Part shown: piece by piece, positions 1 to 7,215 of the stretch | Layout of the letters: the number at the start of each line of letters is the position of its first letter | How positions within the stretch are numbered: the first letter of the stretch is position 1 | From: Flavobacterium sp. | GTDB taxonomy: Bacteria > Bacteroidota > Bacteroidia > Flavobacteriales > Flavobacteriaceae | Assembly (NCBI GenBank): GCA_003449615.1 | Contig: DMHA01000157.1 | Location: forward strand, 1-8,973 | Direction of reading: 5' to 3' | Length of the DNA stretch: 8,973 nt | The notes under the pieces: model-generated | Databases searched by the model: none | Seen by the model: only the letters and a program-made list of their open reading frames with translations | Told to the model about the DNA's origin: nothing | Position numbers and translations under genes: made by a program

Positions 1-2102
1 AACTTTCAGCTAGAGGCGGTTCTGAAAGCACGAGATACTTTTTTTCTTTAAATTATTTTAATCAAGAAGGTATTATTATAAATACTGATTTCAATAGAAT
101 TAGTTTTAGAGTTAATCTTGATACAGATTTATCTAGTAAATTCAAAATGGGATTAAGCGTTGCCCCATCGTTTATTAAAGAAAATGTTGTTGCAGAGGAT
201 TTCAACGAAAGCCCAGTAAATGGTGTTCTTATGGCTTTACCTTACTTCCGAGCCTATAATCCTGATGGAAGTCTCAATATAAGTCAGCAAACCATTGATG
301 CAACTGGACCCGACCAAGCCCGAATTGAAAATCCTGTTGCAAGTGCACTTTTGAAAAAAGACGAAAGAACCAATCGCCAACTTATATCAGGTGGATTTCT
401 TGATTACGAAATTATTCAAGGACTTAAAGCTAAAGCTTATTTTGGAGTAGATTTTTCAACAACAAGAAGAGAACAATTTGACCCCTCTTTTATTGGTGCA
501 AGAAATAGCCCCGCACCAGATATTGCTAAAGCCTTTACATCAAGTTCAGAAAGACTCAACTGGCTTTCAGAATATACAGTAAATTATGATTTAAAATTGG
601 GTTCAGGTCATCGTTTTGATTTCTTGGCTGGTTATACTTATCAAGAAGAAAGCTACAAATACAGCGATATTAGTGCCAATAATTTTCCAAATGATGTGGT
701 GCAAACTTTAAATGCTGGTGTTATAACAAGAGGAACATCAACAGCTAGCAAATGGACATTAATTTCTTATTTAAGCAGATTAATTTACAACTATCAAGAC
801 AAATACTTTTTTACGGGAGTAATTCGTAAGGATGGTTCTTCAAGATTTGGGTCTAACAACCGTTGGGGCATTTTTCCATCTCTTTCTGCAGGATATAGAA
901 TTAGTAATGAGTCATTCTTTCCAAAAAATAAGGTGTTTAGCGACTTAAAATTTAGAGGAAGCTGGGGTTTAGCAGGTAACAATCAAATCGGCGACTTTGG
1001 ATCTTTAGCCTTGGTAGGAAATGCTAATGCTATAATTGGAGGCAATCTTACCAACGGACTTGCGCCAACAACTTCTCCAAACGGTAATTTGGGTTGGGAA
1101 TCAACCTCAACTACAAATCTTGGAATAGATTTAGGGTTATTCGGAAACGTTTTAGAAGCTACAGTAGATTATTATGTATCAACTTCAAAAGATTTATTGT
1201 TAGAAGTTCCTGTTCCTGCACATTCTGGATTTACTAGATCACTTCAAAACATTGGTAAAGTAGAAAATAAAGGTATCGAGTTTAGTTTAAAAGCAAACTA
1301 CAAATTAGGAGCAGTAAAGGTCAATTCAACTTTTAACGTGGTTTCAAATAAAAACAAAGTACTAGAAATAGGTCCCGGCCAAAATGAAATAGTTACCTCA
1401 TCAAATATTACTCGTGTTGGTGGCGAACTTGGTGCTTCCTACGGATATAAAGTGCTTGGTATTTTTACCTCTCAAGAACAATTAAATAGTACTGCAAGAC
1501 TAACAACTGCAAGAATTGGCGACTATATCTATGCAGACACTAATGGTGATAATGCAATAACTGCAGCCGATCGAACGATAATAGGTTCAATTCATCCTGA
1601 TTATACATTTGGTTTTACTACAAGATTTGAATACAAAGGTTTTGACTTAGCTACAGTTATTCAAGGAGTTCAAGGAGTAACTATTCACAACCGAAGTGTC
1701 AGTGTTATATTATATAATCCAGAGGGATGGGGTAATGGTGCAAAAGATTATTTTGATAATTATTACACCCCTGAAAGAGGAGCTAATGCTATTTATGCTA
1801 GACCTAATGCGCTGCCAACAGATAATGGATTTTATAGAAATACAGATATTTTGCAGGAAGACGCTTCTTTCATTCGTGTAAGAAATATCACTTTTGGATA
1901 TTCTTTACCCAAATCGTTAATTGAAAAAATCGGAGTTTCGAGCTTAAGATTGTATGTAAGTTCTAAAAACCCTTTCACTTTCACAGATTTCAGAGGCTAT
2001 AATCCAGAGCAACGTACCTCTAACGTTTTAGATCCAACAGAGGGTTATGGGAATTATCCATTAGAGAAATCTTCTGTTATCGGAATTAATGTTAATTTTT
2101 AA
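1..2102 (+). CDS. SusC/RagA-type TonB-dependent outer-membrane transporter (5' truncated)
   Basis: C-terminal 699 residues of a SusC-like TonB-dependent transporter, the outer-membrane beta-barrel that imports a ligand captured by its SusD partner using energy from TonB. The frame is open from the left edge (first whole codon at base 3). Those first codons already read as SusC barrel (GGSESTRYFFSLNYFNQEG), so the ATG at 147 is internal. SusC proteins usually have about 1000 residues, so the signal peptide, carboxypeptidase-like domain and plug lie outside the window. Family signs include the YADTNGDNAITAADR stretch (near visible residues 510-524), the following HPDYTFGF and YKGFDLATVIQG segments, the late NPFTFTDFRGYNPE block, and a C-terminal strand ending in Phe, typical of barrel proteins. 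A susD gene follows 11 bp later, so the two are surely co-transcribed. The family is certain. The substrate cannot be read from the sequence. Confidence 0.96.
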   Translation, partial: LSARGGSESTRYFFSLNYFNQEGIIINTDFNRISFRVNLDTDLSSKFKMGLSVAPSFIKENVVAEDFNESPVNGVLMALPYFRAYNPDGSLNISQQTIDATGPDQARIENPVASALLKKDERTNRQLISGGFLDYEIIQGLKAKAYFGVDFSTTRREQFDPSFIGARNSPAPDIAKAFTSSSERLNWLSEYTVNYDLKLGSGHRFDFLAGYTYQEESYKYSDISANNFPNDVVQTLNAGVITRGTSTASKWTLISYLSRLIYNYQDKYFFTGVIRKDGSSRFGSNNRWGIFPSLSAGYRISNESFFPKNKVFSDLKFRGSWGLAGNNQIGDFGSLALVGNANAIIGGNLTNGLAPTTSPNGNLGWESTSTTNLGIDLGLFGNVLEATVDYYVSTSKDLLLEVPVPAHSGFTRSLQNIGKVENKGIEFSLKANYKLGAVKVNSTFNVVSNKNKVLEIGPGQNEIVTSSNITRVGGELGASYGYKVLGIFTSQEQLNSTARLTTARIGDYIYADTNGDNAITAADRTIIGSIHPDYTFGFTTRFEYKGFDLATVIQGVQGVTIHNRSVSVILYNPEGWGNGAKDYFDNYYTPERGANAIYARPNALPTDNGFYRNTDILQEDASFIRVRNITFGYSLPKSLIEKIGVSSLRLYVSSKNPFTFTDFRGYNPEQRTSNVLDPTEGYGNYPLEKSSVIGINVNF

Positions 2103-2113
2103 ACTCTAAAACA

Positions 2114-3523
2114 ATGAAAATTCAAAATATTATTGGCTTACTTATTTCAATTACAATTTTTTCTTGTACAGATAAATTAGAAATTCAAGCCCCATCGAAT
2201 TTAACAACAGGTTCATTTTATCAAACAGCTAAAGACATTGATCAGGCTGTAATAGCCACTTATGATGCCCTACAAAATCAAGGGCAATATGGTTTCAATT
2301 TTATGATGTATATGGATATCCGCTCGGATGATGCTTCGGTAGAAAGTCCAACAAATGTTGGTGGAGATTATGGCGACATAGACCTTTTTCAGTTGGAAGC
2401 ATCCAATTCTGTAGTAAGTAATTCTTGGAATAGCTGTTATCAGGGTATTCAACGATGCAACATTGTGTTAAACCGAATTGGAGCAATACAAATGGATGAA
2501 ACAATTAAAAAGGTAAGAATCGGCGAAGTAAAGTTCATTAGAGCTTTAACCTATTTTAATATGGTCAGACTATGGGGCGATGTTCCTTTAGTTTTAGAAG
2601 AAACAAAAGACCCTTTCGACTTTTTTACAGTAGGTCGAACTCCAAATGCTGAAGTTTATGCACAAATCATCAAAGATTTAGAAGAAGCGGCAACCGCTTT
2701 GCCGGCAACTAATGATTTAGGACGTGCTACAAATGGAGCTGCCAATGCATTGCTAGGCAAAGTAAATTTAACTTTAGGAAAATGGGCCGAAGCAGTTTTA
2801 GCATTAAATAAAGTGAGTGGTTATTCTTTAAACGCTGACTTTGCGAAGAATTTTGGCAGTGCTAATGAAAACGGCAAGGAATCTATTTTTGAAGTACAGT
2901 TTAAAGCCAATAATACTGGTGAAGGTAGTAGTTATCCTAATCAGGTTGCGCCTGTTGGAGCAAGAGCTTTGGTAGGTAATATTGGCACACAAAGAGGAGA
3001 AAATATTCCTTCGAAAACTTTGTATGATTCTTTTGAAACAGGTGATTTGCGTAGGGACATTTCTATCGGTATTTTTGAAAACAGAATAAACTATGCTAAA
3101 AAAATGATAGAGAAGCCGTTAACGGAAAACAACTCCGATTTGAATATTATTGTAATGCGATTTGCTGATGTTTTGCTGATGCGTGCTGAAGCATTGAACG
3201 AACAATCTTATGTGGCTAATGGTGAGGCTTTTAGTCTTTTAAATCAAATTAGAAATAGAGCGGGATTAGCTTCTTTAACTTCTGTTAATTTACCAAACCA
3301 AGCTGCATTTAGAACTGCTGTTTACAAAGAAAGAAGACACGAATTTGTATCCGAATTCCAACGTTGGTTTGACCTTGTTAGAACAGGAAGAGCAATAGCA
3401 GTAATGAACGCAAGTACATCAGCATTTACAGTAGAGCAGTTTGAATTGCTTTTTCCTATACCATTGACCGCTATTGATGCTATTAATAACCCAAAAATAT
3501 TACCTCAAAATCCAGGATATTAA
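2114..3523 (+). CDS. SusD/RagB-family outer-membrane nutrient-binding lipoprotein
   Basis: A 469-residue SusD-like protein, the surface lipoprotein that caps the SusC barrel and binds its ligand. It has a short hydrophobic signal with a lipobox ending at Cys18 (TIFSC), followed by TDKLE, an acidic context that fits lipoprotein surface export in Bacteroidota. The SusD core signature lies at about residues 137-160 (EVKFIRALTYFNMVRLWGDV), and a TPR-like helical segment at 207-232. The C-terminal RagB domain spans about 345-469, with ADVLLMRAEALNE, LLNQIRNRAGL, KERRHEFVSEFQRWFDLVR and the terminal LFPIP...NPKILPQNPGY. The length is normal for the family (about 450-600). The ATG is chosen because it gives the intact lipoprotein signal and sits 11 bp after the susC stop. 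There is no clear Shine-Dalgarno site, only an A-rich leader. The ligand is unknown. Confidence 0.96.
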   Translation: MKIQNIIGLLISITIFSCTDKLEIQAPSNLTTGSFYQTAKDIDQAVIATYDALQNQGQYGFNFMMYMDIRSDDASVESPTNVGGDYGDIDLFQLEASNSVVSNSWNSCYQGIQRCNIVLNRIGAIQMDETIKKVRIGEVKFIRALTYFNMVRLWGDVPLVLEETKDPFDFFTVGRTPNAEVYAQIIKDLEEAATALPATNDLGRATNGAANALLGKVNLTLGKWAEAVLALNKVSGYSLNADFAKNFGSANENGKESIFEVQFKANNTGEGSSYPNQVAPVGARALVGNIGTQRGENIPSKTLYDSFETGDLRRDISIGIFENRINYAKKMIEKPLTENNSDLNIIVMRFADVLLMRAEALNEQSYVANGEAFSLLNQIRNRAGLASLTSVNLPNQAAFRTAVYKERRHEFVSEFQRWFDLVRTGRAIAVMNASTSAFTVEQFELLFPIPLTAIDAINNPKILPQNPGY

Positions 3524-3578
3524 TTTCTAGATACTGCACGCTAATATTTTTCAATAATCTTGAATTCAACTAAAAAAT

Positions 3579-3617
3579 AAGCATTTATGGTAGTATTTTT
3601 TTTTGCCATAAATGCTT
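3579..3617 (+). terminator. 12-bp perfect stem-loop between susD and the phosphodiesterase gene
   Basis: AAGCATTTATGG (3579-3590) pairs perfectly with CCATAAATGCTT (3606-3617), and a T-G wobble closes the stem. The 15-base loop contains a run of nine T. An A-rich stretch precedes it and only three T end/follow the 3' arm (3616-3618), so it is not a textbook intrinsic terminator. It may be a weak or leaky terminator, or a processing/stability hairpin that lowers GDPD expression relative to susCD. In the rest of this 118-bp gap I found no convincing Bacteroidota promoter (TAnnTTTG with an upstream TTG). Confidence 0.5.
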
Positions 3618-3641
3618 TAAATTAATAACTAAATTTTCGTT

Positions 3642-4604
3642 ATGAAAAAAATTGCCTTTAACACTGTAACACTACTTTTTGCTTTTGTATTGTTCACTAC
3701 AACAGCTACAACAGCACAAAATAAACTGAAATCTCGTTTTAAAAATCCTCAAGAAATGATTCAGTGGATAAAAAACCCAACAAAAGATTATGTAATGGTT
3801 GTAGCCCATCGTGGAAATTGGAGAAATGCTCCCGAAAACTCCTTGCTAGCTGTTAAAACAGCAGTTCAAGAAGGGATTGACATTGTAGAAATTGATGTGA
3901 GAAAAACAAAAGATGGAGAACTCATCGTAATGCACGATTACACAATAGATAGAACAACAAACGGAAAAGGAAAAATAGCTGATATTACTTTAGATTCTAT
4001 TCGTAAAGTTTATTTGAAAAATGCAGTAGGTGTAAAAACGCACTACAAAGTTTCAACATTGAGAGAAATGATGCAATACATATCAACCCAAAATGTGTTG
4101 GTAAACCTAGATAAATGTTGGGAATATCTGCCAGAAGCTTATCAAATTTTAAAAGAAACAAATACAGTTAATCAGGCAATATTTAAAGGAAGTGATACCT
4201 TAGAACAGTTGCGAAAATTACACGGTTCCTTGATAGACAACATCCATTATATGCCGATGGTTTGGCCTAAAAACTACAATATTTATACTAAAAATGTGTC
4301 TGCAGAACCTATATCTTATGTAGATGAATTCATTAATAATTTCAAACCAATTGGTTTCGAGGTCATTTATGATACTGAAGATTCTCCCGTTCTAGAAACT
4401 ATCAAAAAAATGAGGATTAAAAATATTGCCGTTTGGGTGAATACCTTATGGCCAGAACTTTGTGGTGGACATTATGATGAACTAGCTTTTGAAGATCCAG
4501 ACGCTCATTGGGGTTGGGTAATAAAAAACGGTGCCAATATTATACAATCTGATAGACCTGTGAGTTTAATTGAATATCTTAAGAAAAAAAATCTTAGAAA
4601 TTAA
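3642..4604 (+). CDS. Exported glycerophosphodiester phosphodiesterase family protein
   Basis: A 320-residue GDPD-family enzyme, predicted to hydrolyse glycerophosphodiesters to glycerol 3-phosphate and an alcohol. A Sec signal peptide covers about residues 1-26 (MKK, hydrophobic core, then TTATTAQ) with no lipobox Cys, so a periplasmic or secreted location is likely. The TIM-barrel catalytic signatures are HRG at 56-58, PEN at 64-66, the metal-binding EID at 83-85, and the general acid/base HD at 98-99 within DGELIVMHDYTIDRTTNGKG. The C-terminal strand has NIIQSDRP around 299-306. Where many GDPDs carry a third acidic ligand as Glu before Lys, this protein has Asp157-Lys158 (VNLDKCW), which points to a divergent subfamily. 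The gene lies 118 bp after susD on the same strand and ends at a convergent terminator. The family call is firm. The substrate (phospholipid headgroup ester, glycerophosphoinositol or another) is not determined. Confidence 0.92.
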   Translation: MKKIAFNTVTLLFAFVLFTTTATTAQNKLKSRFKNPQEMIQWIKNPTKDYVMVVAHRGNWRNAPENSLLAVKTAVQEGIDIVEIDVRKTKDGELIVMHDYTIDRTTNGKGKIADITLDSIRKVYLKNAVGVKTHYKVSTLREMMQYISTQNVLVNLDKCWEYLPEAYQILKETNTVNQAIFKGSDTLEQLRKLHGSLIDNIHYMPMVWPKNYNIYTKNVSAEPISYVDEFINNFKPIGFEVIYDTEDSPVLETIKKMRIKNIAVWVNTLWPELCGGHYDELAFEDPDAHWGWVIKNGANIIQSDRPVSLIEYLKKKNLRN

Positions 4605-4684
4605 TCATGGTAATAAAAAAATTGGAGAATAATAAAACAAATAAATTTTTGCAAATCAAAAATGCTAGGCTAGAACTATAATTC

Positions 4685-4712
4685 TTTGAGTTTTGGACAA
4701 GACAAAATCAAA
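4685..4712. other. Weak bulged stem-loop beside the convergent terminator
   Basis: TTTGA-G-TTTTG (4685-4695) can pair with CAAAATCAAA (4703-4712) over 10 bp, with one bulged G and a 7-base loop. It shares A4710-A4712 with the A-run flanking the terminator at 4710-4738. It is AT-rich and could be chance. The rest of the 140-bp gap between GDPD and wbqC (4605-4744) shows nothing else I can support. Confidence 0.25.
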
Positions 4713-4738
4713 AAATACCGGGTAATTCTCGGTTTTTT
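4710..4738. terminator. Bidirectional intrinsic terminator between convergent genes
   Basis: Stem ACCGGG (4717-4722) with CTCGGT (4728-4733), including one G-T wobble, and loop TAATT. An A-run (4710-4715) on the left and a T-run to 4738 on the right extend the stem past one T-T mismatch. On the plus strand the hairpin is followed by T tracts, ending GDPD transcripts. On the minus strand the A-run becomes the T tract, 6 bases past the wbqC stop. Position, GC core and flanking tracts fit a shared terminator for converging transcription. Confidence 0.85.
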
Positions 4739-4744
4739 AATTTG

Positions 4745-5392
4745 CTATAAAGAGTCAAATGAAAAACAATTGACTTGGTTTATCTGACTCTTCAAATAAT
4801 CCAAAGCATATTTACCTTCATTAAACAACAAATCCAAAACGCTTAAATTATTTATGAATCCGTGTTTGTCATCAAAAACTTGGGTGTAGGGTTCAAATTG
4901 AGAAAGGTCTTTTTTTCCGTTTGCCAATGTTCTGAAATCGAATATTTCTTTATTATTTACTTCGTGAAAATATTCTGCGGTAGTTTCGTAATCCAATTTC
5001 ATTCGCAAACATTTTAAAACAAATTCTATGGTTTCAAAATTCAAATCCATCAAAAAGTGATGTTTTTTTTCAAAAATTGGGAGAATTTCATCTTCAAAAT
5101 ATTCAAAAAAAGGCGAGGTTCTATATGCAGCTTCCAGGGATTTGAAATGCTGTTTTTGCCAATTGAAATCATTTTCAATTTTGATTTCTTTTGTTTTTTG
5201 GTGAATTTCTTTCGAATGTTTTACTGGAATATTCAACAATTGAATTCCATTAGGACTGTAAATATAAGTTCTATTTCTATTGGTTTGTTTTTGAAAATTA
5301 TCCTCCATTTCAAACACAACTCTTTCCGATTGAGCCATTGCAACACAATGACTAATAGAGGGGAAATAGGTGGAATGGATAAGAATGTTCAT
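4745..5392 (-). CDS. WbqC-family protein
   Basis: A 215-residue WbqC-like protein. The family is named from an O-antigen gene cluster. I know of no assigned reaction for this group, so a role in surface glycan or sugar modification is only suggested by family membership. Recognisable parts are the N-terminal STYFPSI (7-13), the NRTYIYSPNGIQLLNIPVKH block (40-59), DFNWQKQHFKSLEAAYRTSP (75-94), and the C-terminal YTQVFDDKHGFINNLSVLDL (169-188). There is no signal peptide or membrane segment, so it is probably cytoplasmic. The ATG leaves the conserved N-terminus at the right position. AAAGGA lies only 2 bases upstream, closer than a normal ribosome binding site. It follows lepB after an 86-bp repeat-filled gap and is the last gene before the terminator. 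Confidence 0.88.
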   Translation of the reverse strand: MNILIHSTYFPSISHCVAMAQSERVVFEMEDNFQKQTNRNRTYIYSPNGIQLLNIPVKHSKEIHQKTKEIKIENDFNWQKQHFKSLEAAYRTSPFFEYFEDEILPIFEKKHHFLMDLNFETIEFVLKCLRMKLDYETTAEYFHEVNNKEIFDFRTLANGKKDLSQFEPYTQVFDDKHGFINNLSVLDLLFNEGKYALDYLKSQINQVNCFSFDSL

Positions 5393-5402
5393 TATCCTTT
5401 TG

Positions 5403-5458
5403 GTTTAAGATTGTTTAAAATTGTTTAAAAGTTTAAAGTTGTTTAAGATTGTTTAAAC
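5403..5458. repeat. Short GTTTAA tandem array, roughly 10-bp period
   Basis: GTTTAA begins at 5403, 5413, 5423, 5431, 5441 and 5451, mostly 10 bp apart, in a unit close to GTTTAARATT. The last copy is the palindrome GTTTAAAC, after which the motif appears inverted (TTAAAC at 5461, 5471 and 5479). It fills most of the gap between lepB and wbqC. The copies are contiguous without unique spacers, so this is not a CRISPR array. Confidence 0.8.
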
Positions 5459-5484
5459 CTTTAAACAACTTTAAACTTTTAAAC
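5423..5484. repeat. 24-bp perfect inverted repeat (large hairpin) at the lepB 3' end
   Basis: Bases 5423-5446 are the exact reverse complement of 5461-5484. The loop is 14 bases, and a G-T wobble can close it further. Each arm holds three TTTAA cores. On the minus strand the first arm starts with the last Val codon and TAA stop of lepB (5484-5479), so in the lepB-wbqC transcript the hairpin begins at the stop codon. No strong T tract follows, which argues against a plain terminator. A 3' stability or processing element is possible. Confidence 0.85.
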
Positions 5485-7179
5485 TTTATTTGCTTTTCGT
5501 TTCTTCCAAAAATACTCCCCAACAAAATAGGCAACTAAGGCAATTAAGAATAACTGGAAATAAGATTGGGGTTGTCCGTCACCACCAACGGTGGTAAACA
5601 ATCTTTCCCAGCGAATTTTGCCCAATCCTTTGCCATTCGTGTCCCAACTCATCCAGATAAATACGGGTTTGCCAACGATGTGGTCTTCGGGAACAAAACC
5701 CCAATATCGGCTGTCCTCAGAGCGATGACGATTGTCTCCCATCATCCAATAATAGTTTTGTTTGAAAGTGTAAGATTTGGCAATTTCTCCATTTATTTTA
5801 ATGTTTTGACCATCATTTTCTAATGTATTGCCCTCATAATTTTCAATTATTCTTTTGTAAAGAGGTAAGTTTTGTTGATTTAATTGTACTGTTTTTTCTT
5901 GTTCAGGAATAGTAACTGGTCCAAAATTATCTACAGTCCAATTGGTGTTATGTGGAAAAATCCCTTTGTCGAATTTTATTGTTTTTTTAGCAATAAATCG
6001 AACTACAGAATCTATTGTAGCATTTTTTCGTAAATCTGAAGCAGCTTTCAAAGTCAAATTGACATTATTTTTGGCATCATAAACTTCCTGTGCATAAATC
6101 CCAGTATTTTCGATTACTTTCAATGGAATTCCTTTAAAACCCGTGATTACTGTAAATGATTTATCTGGATTTTGAGATGCATTTAAAATATAAGGTTGAA
6201 CAGCATTTATTTGCTCTTCGCTATTTGGTTTTAAGATATAAACTCTATTAAATTCGGTTGAACCAGTCTCTAATAAAAGTTCGTTTGAAACTCCTTTTGC
6301 TGCATAAACCGTATGCTCAAATTGCGGTTTCGCTCTTTCTGGCAAAGCCAAAGGTTTTCCTTCAATATATACAATTCCATCTTTTATTTCTAAATTATCG
6401 CCCGGAGTTCCTTGACATCTTTTTACATAATTCGATTTTTTGTCAATAGGTTTAGTTACCGCTTTTCTATCTGATTTATCAAAAAATTGATATACTGTAT
6501 CAACTGGCCAATTAAAAACTACAATATCATTTTTAGCAATTTTTTGAAAAGATGGCAATCTAAAATAGGGCAACTGTGGCCAACTTAAATAGGATTTTAC
6601 TTTTGTCAATGGTATCGAATCGTGAACCATTGGCAAAGCCACTGAGGTCATTGGAACTCTCGCTCCGTAATTCATTTTGCTGACAAACAAAAAATCACCA
6701 ACTAACAAGGATTTTTCTAAAGAGGAAGTTGGAATCGTAAAGGGTTGGATGAAATAAGTATGCACAAATGTGGCTACAATAATGGCGAAAAGTAACGAAC
6801 TTACGGTATCTGCCACTTTATTTTCGGGGTTCAAACTTCTATCAGATATGTAATTTAAGGGTTGGGTGTAATTGATATAATAAAGGTAGAAGCCCAAAGT
6901 AACAATTCCTAAAAAAGTATCTAAAGAAGAGCGTTTTCCAAAACTTCTTAAGGTTTCAACCCAAATAACGGGAAACATAATCAGGTTGATTATGGGGATG
7001 AAAAGTAAAACTGTCCACCAAGTAGGGCGACCAATAATTTTCATTAAAACTATGGCGTTATATACAGGAACTGCCCCTTCCCAACGTTTTCTTCCTGCTG
7101 CTTCATAGATTTTCCAAGTGCCTAAAAAGTGAATTATTTGTACAATTAAGAAAAATACAAACCATTGATATGCTGTCAT
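5479..7179 (-). CDS. lepB: Signal peptidase I, Bacteroidota long form
   Basis: A 566-residue type I signal peptidase, which removes signal peptides from exported proteins at the inner membrane. The N-terminus has several membrane segments (about 5-20, 54-74, 87-104 and 124-143) and resembles a DUF5684-like module (EAAGRKRWEGAVPVYNAIVL) before the catalytic part. The nucleophile is Ser153 in IPTSSLEKSLLVGD, replacing the textbook PSGSM form. The general base is Lys253 in YVKRCQGTPGD (251-261), and the final conserved box is GDNRHRSEDSRYWG (481-494). About 200 residues lie between these last two boxes, far more than in many bacterial enzymes. A further hydrophobic segment spans about 540-557. 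The ATG gives the complete first membrane helix. The gene lies 89 bp after dapB, and its stop codon is inside the long inverted repeat. Confidence 0.95.
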   Translation of the reverse strand: MTAYQWFVFFLIVQIIHFLGTWKIYEAAGRKRWEGAVPVYNAIVLMKIIGRPTWWTVLLFIPIINLIMFPVIWVETLRSFGKRSSLDTFLGIVTLGFYLYYINYTQPLNYISDRSLNPENKVADTVSSLLFAIIVATFVHTYFIQPFTIPTSSLEKSLLVGDFLFVSKMNYGARVPMTSVALPMVHDSIPLTKVKSYLSWPQLPYFRLPSFQKIAKNDIVVFNWPVDTVYQFFDKSDRKAVTKPIDKKSNYVKRCQGTPGDNLEIKDGIVYIEGKPLALPERAKPQFEHTVYAAKGVSNELLLETGSTEFNRVYILKPNSEEQINAVQPYILNASQNPDKSFTVITGFKGIPLKVIENTGIYAQEVYDAKNNVNLTLKAASDLRKNATIDSVVRFIAKKTIKFDKGIFPHNTNWTVDNFGPVTIPEQEKTVQLNQQNLPLYKRIIENYEGNTLENDGQNIKINGEIAKSYTFKQNYYWMMGDNRHRSEDSRYWGFVPEDHIVGKPVFIWMSWDTNGKGLGKIRWERLFTTVGGDGQPQSYFQLFLIALVAYFVGEYFWKKRKANKV

Positions 7180-7180
7180 A

Positions 7181-7212
7181 ATTTTAGATTTTAGATTTTA
7201 GATTTTAGATTT
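7181..7212. repeat. Tandem ATTTTAG repeat upstream of lepB
   Basis: Four perfect copies of the 7-bp unit ATTTTAG (7181-7208) plus a partial ATTT. On the lepB strand it reads as repeated CTAAAAT and ends 1 base before the lepB ATG, so it forms the immediate leader of lepB. Simple repeats of this kind can vary in copy number, which would change the leader length but not the reading frame. Confidence 0.9.
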
Positions 7213-7215
7213 CTG

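Noticed and set aside
147..149. ATG as the start of the SusC-like gene
   Set aside because: The same frame is open to the left edge and the 48 upstream codons read as conserved SusC barrel sequence, so this Met is internal and the gene is truncated by the window.
794..982. Minus-strand open frame inside susC, with similar ones at 2270-2504
   Set aside because: These are antisense to well-supported SusC and SusD coding sequence and show no protein-family features.
3524..3641. Separate promoter for the GDPD gene
   Set aside because: No TAnnTTTG element with a properly spaced upstream TTG was found. TAAATTTT at 3630 is one base off but lies only 4 bases before the ATG.
5057..5428. Plus-strand open frame of 123 codons opposite wbqC
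   Set aside because: It is a low-complexity, Phe-rich shadow of the WbqC coding strand with no recognisable family.
5403..5484. Possible CRISPR array
   Set aside because: The units are 6-10 bp, directly abutting, with no unique spacers, and no cas genes are present.
5423..5484. Miniature transposable element (MITE)
   Set aside because: The arms are built from the same short tandem unit, with no clear target duplication outside them and no transposase-like ends. A local repeat hairpin is the simpler reading.
5566..6449. Plus-strand open frames inside lepB (5566-5823 and 6258-6449)
   Set aside because: They are antisense shadows of the conserved signal peptidase coding region.
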